Shown here one piece after another: positions 7,497 through 9,642 of a stretch of DNA of 9,642 nucleotides. The DNA comes from JBAVQS01 sp049694275 (GTDB lineage: Bacteria > Chloroflexota > Anaerolineae > UBA4142 > SHND01), in NCBI GenBank assembly GCA_049694275.1, contig JBAVQS010000377.1, positions 1-9,642 of the forward strand, given 5' to 3'. A program made the position numbers and the translations under genes. The notes under the pieces were generated by a model. The model had not been told where the DNA came from. It ran no database searches and was given only the letters and a program-made list of their open reading frames with translations. Positions within the stretch are counted from its first letter, which is position 1. Every line of letters begins with the position of its first letter.

Positions 7497-7528
7497 AAAA
7501 AAATACGCGTGAGGCAAAATCTCACGCG
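7497..7528 (-). terminator. Intrinsic terminator in the leader of the UPF0316-GH3 operon
   Basis: On the minus strand CGCGTGAG and CTCACGCG form a perfect 8-bp stem with a 7-nt ATTTTGC loop, followed by TA and seven Ts. The T-run ends only 3 nt before the GGAG of the UPF0316 gene. On the plus strand no T-run follows, so it acts only towards UPF0316. The neighbouring upstream gene (PFK) is transcribed away, so there is no upstream minus-strand gene in the window whose message it would end. This position fits a transcription attenuator. Confidence 0.8.
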
Positions 7529-7567
7529 GGCAGAGCACCATTTGCTTTAACACCCTTGACGCGGTTC

Positions 7568-7579
7568 GGATTCGAATCC
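7568..7579. promoter_or_regulatory. 12-bp palindrome, candidate operator
   Basis: GGATTCGAATCC is a perfect 12-bp palindrome between the two divergent genes. It ends 8 nt before the -35 of the PFK promoter and also lies in the leader or promoter zone of the UPF0316-GH3 operon. A dimeric regulator could bind here and act on one or both sides. No regulator is encoded nearby. Confidence 0.4.
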
Positions 7580-7587
7580 ACCTCATT

Positions 7588-7616
7588 TTGACGTATTTGG
7601 AAGCAGCGACTATACT
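7588..7616 (+). promoter_or_regulatory. Sigma-70-type promoter of the PFK gene
   Basis: TTGACG (7588-7593) and TATACT (7611-7616) are separated by exactly 17 nt, each matching the consensus at five of six bases. The start of transcription would be near 7623, giving a leader of about 42 nt. This is the best promoter in the window. Confidence 0.78.
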
Positions 7617-7654
7617 TTTCCCCGGGTGTAATTATCCATTTCCACAAGATGCAT

Positions 7655-7660
7655 GGAGGT
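7655..7660 (+). promoter_or_regulatory. Ribosome binding site of the PFK gene
   Basis: GGAGGT, a near-perfect Shine-Dalgarno sequence. GGAGG ends 5 nt before ATG 7665 and fixes that start. Confidence 0.85.
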
Positions 7661-7664
7661 CAAT

Positions 7665-9642
7665 ATGCCCGACCCAAACAAGCCCAGTATTGGAGTGATC
7701 ACAAGCGGGGGCGATTCGCAGGGGATGAACGCGGCGGTGCGTGCGGTCGTTCGCACGGCGATTAGCAGCGGTGTGGATGTCTATGCCATTTATGAAGGAT
7801 ACAAGGGAATCGTCGCCGGCGGCGAGTATATTCGCAAGATGGCGTGGGATTCGGTCGGCGGCATTCAGCACCAGGGGGGCACGATTATCGGCACCGCCCG
7901 GTCCGCCGAATTTCGGACGCGCGAGGGACGCCGCAAGGCAGCCCGGAACCTGGTCGAGCACCACATCGACCGCCTGGTCATTATCGGCGGCGACGGGAGC
8001 CTGACCGGCGCGAATCTCTTTCGCCGCGAATGGAGCGAACTGCTCGTCGAATTGGTCCAGGCGGGGGAACTGTCGCAGGGGCAGGCGGACGCCCACTCGT
8101 TTTTGACTATCGCGGGGCTTGTCGGCTCTATCGACAATGATATGTTCGGGACGGACATGACCATCGGCGCCGATACCGCCCTGCACCGCATCGTCGAAGC
8201 GGTAGACGCCATCACGAGCACGGCGGCGAGCCACCAGCGGGCGTTCATCGTCGAGGTGATGGGCCGCAACTGCGGTTATCTCGCCCTCATGAGCGCGATT
8301 GCAACGGGCGCGAACTGGGTGTTTATTCCCGAGGACCCGCCGGCCGAGGGCTGGGAGGCGGAGATGGTCGAGGCGCTGCAAGAGGGCCGCCGGGCCGGAC
8401 GCCGGCATAGCATTGTGATTGTGGCCGAGGGCGCACGCGACCGCCAGGGCAATCCGATCTCCAGCGAGCACGTGCGCGAGGTCCTGCACAAGGGCTTTGG
8501 CGAGGACACGCGCCTGACGATTCTCGGTCACGTTCAGCGCGGGGGTTCGCCGAGCGCGTTTGACCGCTGGCACAGCACGATCCTGGGCGCATCGGCTGTC
8601 GAGGCGGTGCTCAAGGCGGAAGCGGGAAGCGAACCGCAACTGATCGGCCTTCGCCAGAATGCGGCCATCAGCACCCCGCTGATGGAAGATGTCGCCAAGA
8701 CCCAACAGGTCACCAAGCTAATCGCGGAGAGGGATTATGACAAGGCGATGGCGCTGCGGGGCGGCAGCTTTGCCGAATCGCTGAGCATCTTCCGTACGCT
8801 CCGGCGCGCCGCGCCCCATGAACCGCCGCCGGGCGGCAAACGCCTGCGCCTGGCAATTCTCCATGCGGGCGGACCGGCGCCGGGGATGAACACCGCCGTG
8901 CGCGTCGCCTCGCGCCTCGGCATCGACCAGGGGCACACGATGCTCGGCATCTATAACGGCTTTGAGGGCCTGCTCAAGGGGGAGGTCAAGGAGATGAGCT
9001 GGATGAGCGGGCACGGCTGGGTGGCGCGCGGCGGCGCGGAACTGGGTATCAGCCGCAAAACGCTGCGCGACCAGGACCTGCCCGCGCTGGCGCAGCGCAT
9101 CCAGGAATACAAGATTGACGGCCTATTGATGATCGGGGGGTGGGCCGGCTACCAGGCGGCCTACCAAATCTATGTCCATCGCGAGGCCATTCCCGCGCTG
9201 CGTATTCCGATGATCTGCCTCCCTGCCTCCATCAACAACAACCTGCCCGGCTCGGAACTGAGCATCGGCGCGGACACAGCGCTCAACAACATTGTGTCGG
9301 ACGTGGACAAGATCAAGGAATCGGCGGTCGCCACCCGGCGCGTCTTTGTCGTGGAGGTGATGGGGCGCGACTGCGGGTACCTGGCGCTCTTGAGCGGCCT
9401 GGCCAGCGGCGCCGAGCAGGTGTACCTCCCCGAAGAGGGCATCCGGTTGTCGGATTTGACGCAGGATGTCGCGGCCCTGATCCGGGATTTTTCGCACGGC
9501 AAGCGCCTCGGGCTAATCATTCGCAACGAGAACGCCGACCAGGTTTATACCACGGCGTTCATGTGCGCGCTCTTTGAGAAAGAGGGGAATGACCTGTTCG
9601 ACGTGCGCCAGGCGGTCCTCGGCCACGTCCAGCAGGGCGGCA
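7665..9642 (+). CDS. 6-phosphofructokinase, double-domain eukaryotic type, 5' part
   Basis: Phosphorylates fructose 6-phosphate to fructose 1,6-bisphosphate in glycolysis. From ATG 7665 the frame stays open to the window end (659 codons); about 100 more are expected. The N-terminal half (about 8-385) has TSGGDSQGMNAAVRAVVR (13-30), GGDGS (108-112; Gly after Asp, as in ATP users) and catalytic GSIDND with D157. It also has SHQRAF, EVMGRNCGYLAL, IIVAEGA-like IVIVAEGA and LGHVQRGGSPSAFDR. The C-terminal half (from about 394) repeats the fold: GGPAPGMNTAVR (402 on), GGWAGY (491-496), PASINNNLPGSELSIGADTA, VEVMGRDCGYLAL and GHVQQGG. In it the catalytic Asp is replaced by N524 and the nucleotide loop GGD by GGW. 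This matches the animal/fungal PFK pattern of an active N-half and a regulatory C-half. Blocks such as GLVGSIDND, GTDMTIG and SFAES/SFMNN-type joints follow human PFK closely. A strong promoter and ribosome binding site precede it. Effector specificity is not visible. Confidence 0.93.
   Translation, partial: MPDPNKPSIGVITSGGDSQGMNAAVRAVVRTAISSGVDVYAIYEGYKGIVAGGEYIRKMAWDSVGGIQHQGGTIIGTARSAEFRTREGRRKAARNLVEHHIDRLVIIGGDGSLTGANLFRREWSELLVELVQAGELSQGQADAHSFLTIAGLVGSIDNDMFGTDMTIGADTALHRIVEAVDAITSTAASHQRAFIVEVMGRNCGYLALMSAIATGANWVFIPEDPPAEGWEAEMVEALQEGRRAGRRHSIVIVAEGARDRQGNPISSEHVREVLHKGFGEDTRLTILGHVQRGGSPSAFDRWHSTILGASAVEAVLKAEAGSEPQLIGLRQNAAISTPLMEDVAKTQQVTKLIAERDYDKAMALRGGSFAESLSIFRTLRRAAPHEPPPGGKRLRLAILHAGGPAPGMNTAVRVASRLGIDQGHTMLGIYNGFEGLLKGEVKEMSWMSGHGWVARGGAELGISRKTLRDQDLPALAQRIQEYKIDGLLMIGGWAGYQAAYQIYVHREAIPALRIPMICLPASINNNLPGSELSIGADTALNNIVSDVDKIKESAVATRRVFVVEVMGRDCGYLALLSGLASGAEQVYLPEEGIRLSDLTQDVAALIRDFSHGKRLGLIIRNENADQVYTTAFMCALFEKEGNDLFDVRQAVLGHVQQGG

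Noticed and set aside
7528..7582. tRNA remnant, suggested by GGCAGAGCACC and a TTCGAAT T-loop-like sequence in the right order
   Set aside because: The anticodon and T stems do not pair, no acceptor stem is found, and the TTCGAAT is part of a palindrome. It is not supportable as a tRNA or a fragment of one.
7590..7680. A minus-strand promoter for the UPF0316-GH3 operon
   Set aside because: TATAGT and GATAAT occur on the minus strand, but neither has a -35 hexamer at 16-18 nt; TTGACC lies 21 nt from GATAAT. No call is made.

Overview
The window is GC-rich bacterial DNA carrying five protein genes. Two run off the ends. The gene mix suggests an anaerobic or facultative bacterium, most likely of the Chloroflexota (Anaerolineae-like). 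The pointers are a selenocysteine-type formate dehydrogenase, a STAND NTPase with WD40 repeats and a GDVVGRDQ-type linker, a cytoplasmic GH3 beta-glucosidase, a UPF0316 membrane protein, and intergenic repeats of the kind that translate as CHPER-EGS when miscalled as genes. The lineage is an inference; no marker gene is present.

Layout. (1) 1-1773, + strand: the C-terminal 590 codons of a formate dehydrogenase alpha subunit. It is read through an in-frame TGA at 103-105, which lies exactly at the catalytic selenocysteine, and a SECIS-like hairpin follows immediately. Any ORF call that starts after this TGA is wrong. (2) 1774-2074: no gene; an island of short hairpins and a 38-bp tandem repeat, ending in a promoter-like TTGACA overlapped by a perfect inverted repeat. 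(3) 2075-4444, + strand: a zinc-ribbon / NB-ARC / WD40 protein whose Walker A loop is three residues short. (4) 4445-4513: a short convergent gap. (5) 7480 to 4514, - strand: a two-gene operon, a UPF0316/DUF2179 membrane protein followed 18 nt later by a GH3 beta-glucosidase. A perfect intrinsic terminator sits just upstream of the first ribosome binding site, so it is a candidate attenuator. (6) 7529-7664: a divergent control region with a 12-bp palindrome and a strong sigma-70-type promoter for the next gene. (7) 7665 to beyond the window end, + strand: a double-length phosphofructokinase of the eukaryotic (animal/fungal) type. Its N-terminal half keeps the catalytic residues and its C-terminal half has lost them. 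It is open to the window end.

Function. The metabolic genes fit a sugar-using anaerobe: beta-glucoside hydrolysis in the cytoplasm, glycolytic commitment by an allosteric-looking PFK, and formate oxidation or CO2 reduction by the Sec enzyme. The STAND protein is unrelated to these and sits beside repeats. It may be a signalling or conflict (anti-phage-like) ATPase. The points most worth a second look are the eukaryotic-type PFK, the recoded TGA, the shortened P-loop with near-identical WD40 repeats, and the terminator in front of the UPF0316-GH3 operon.
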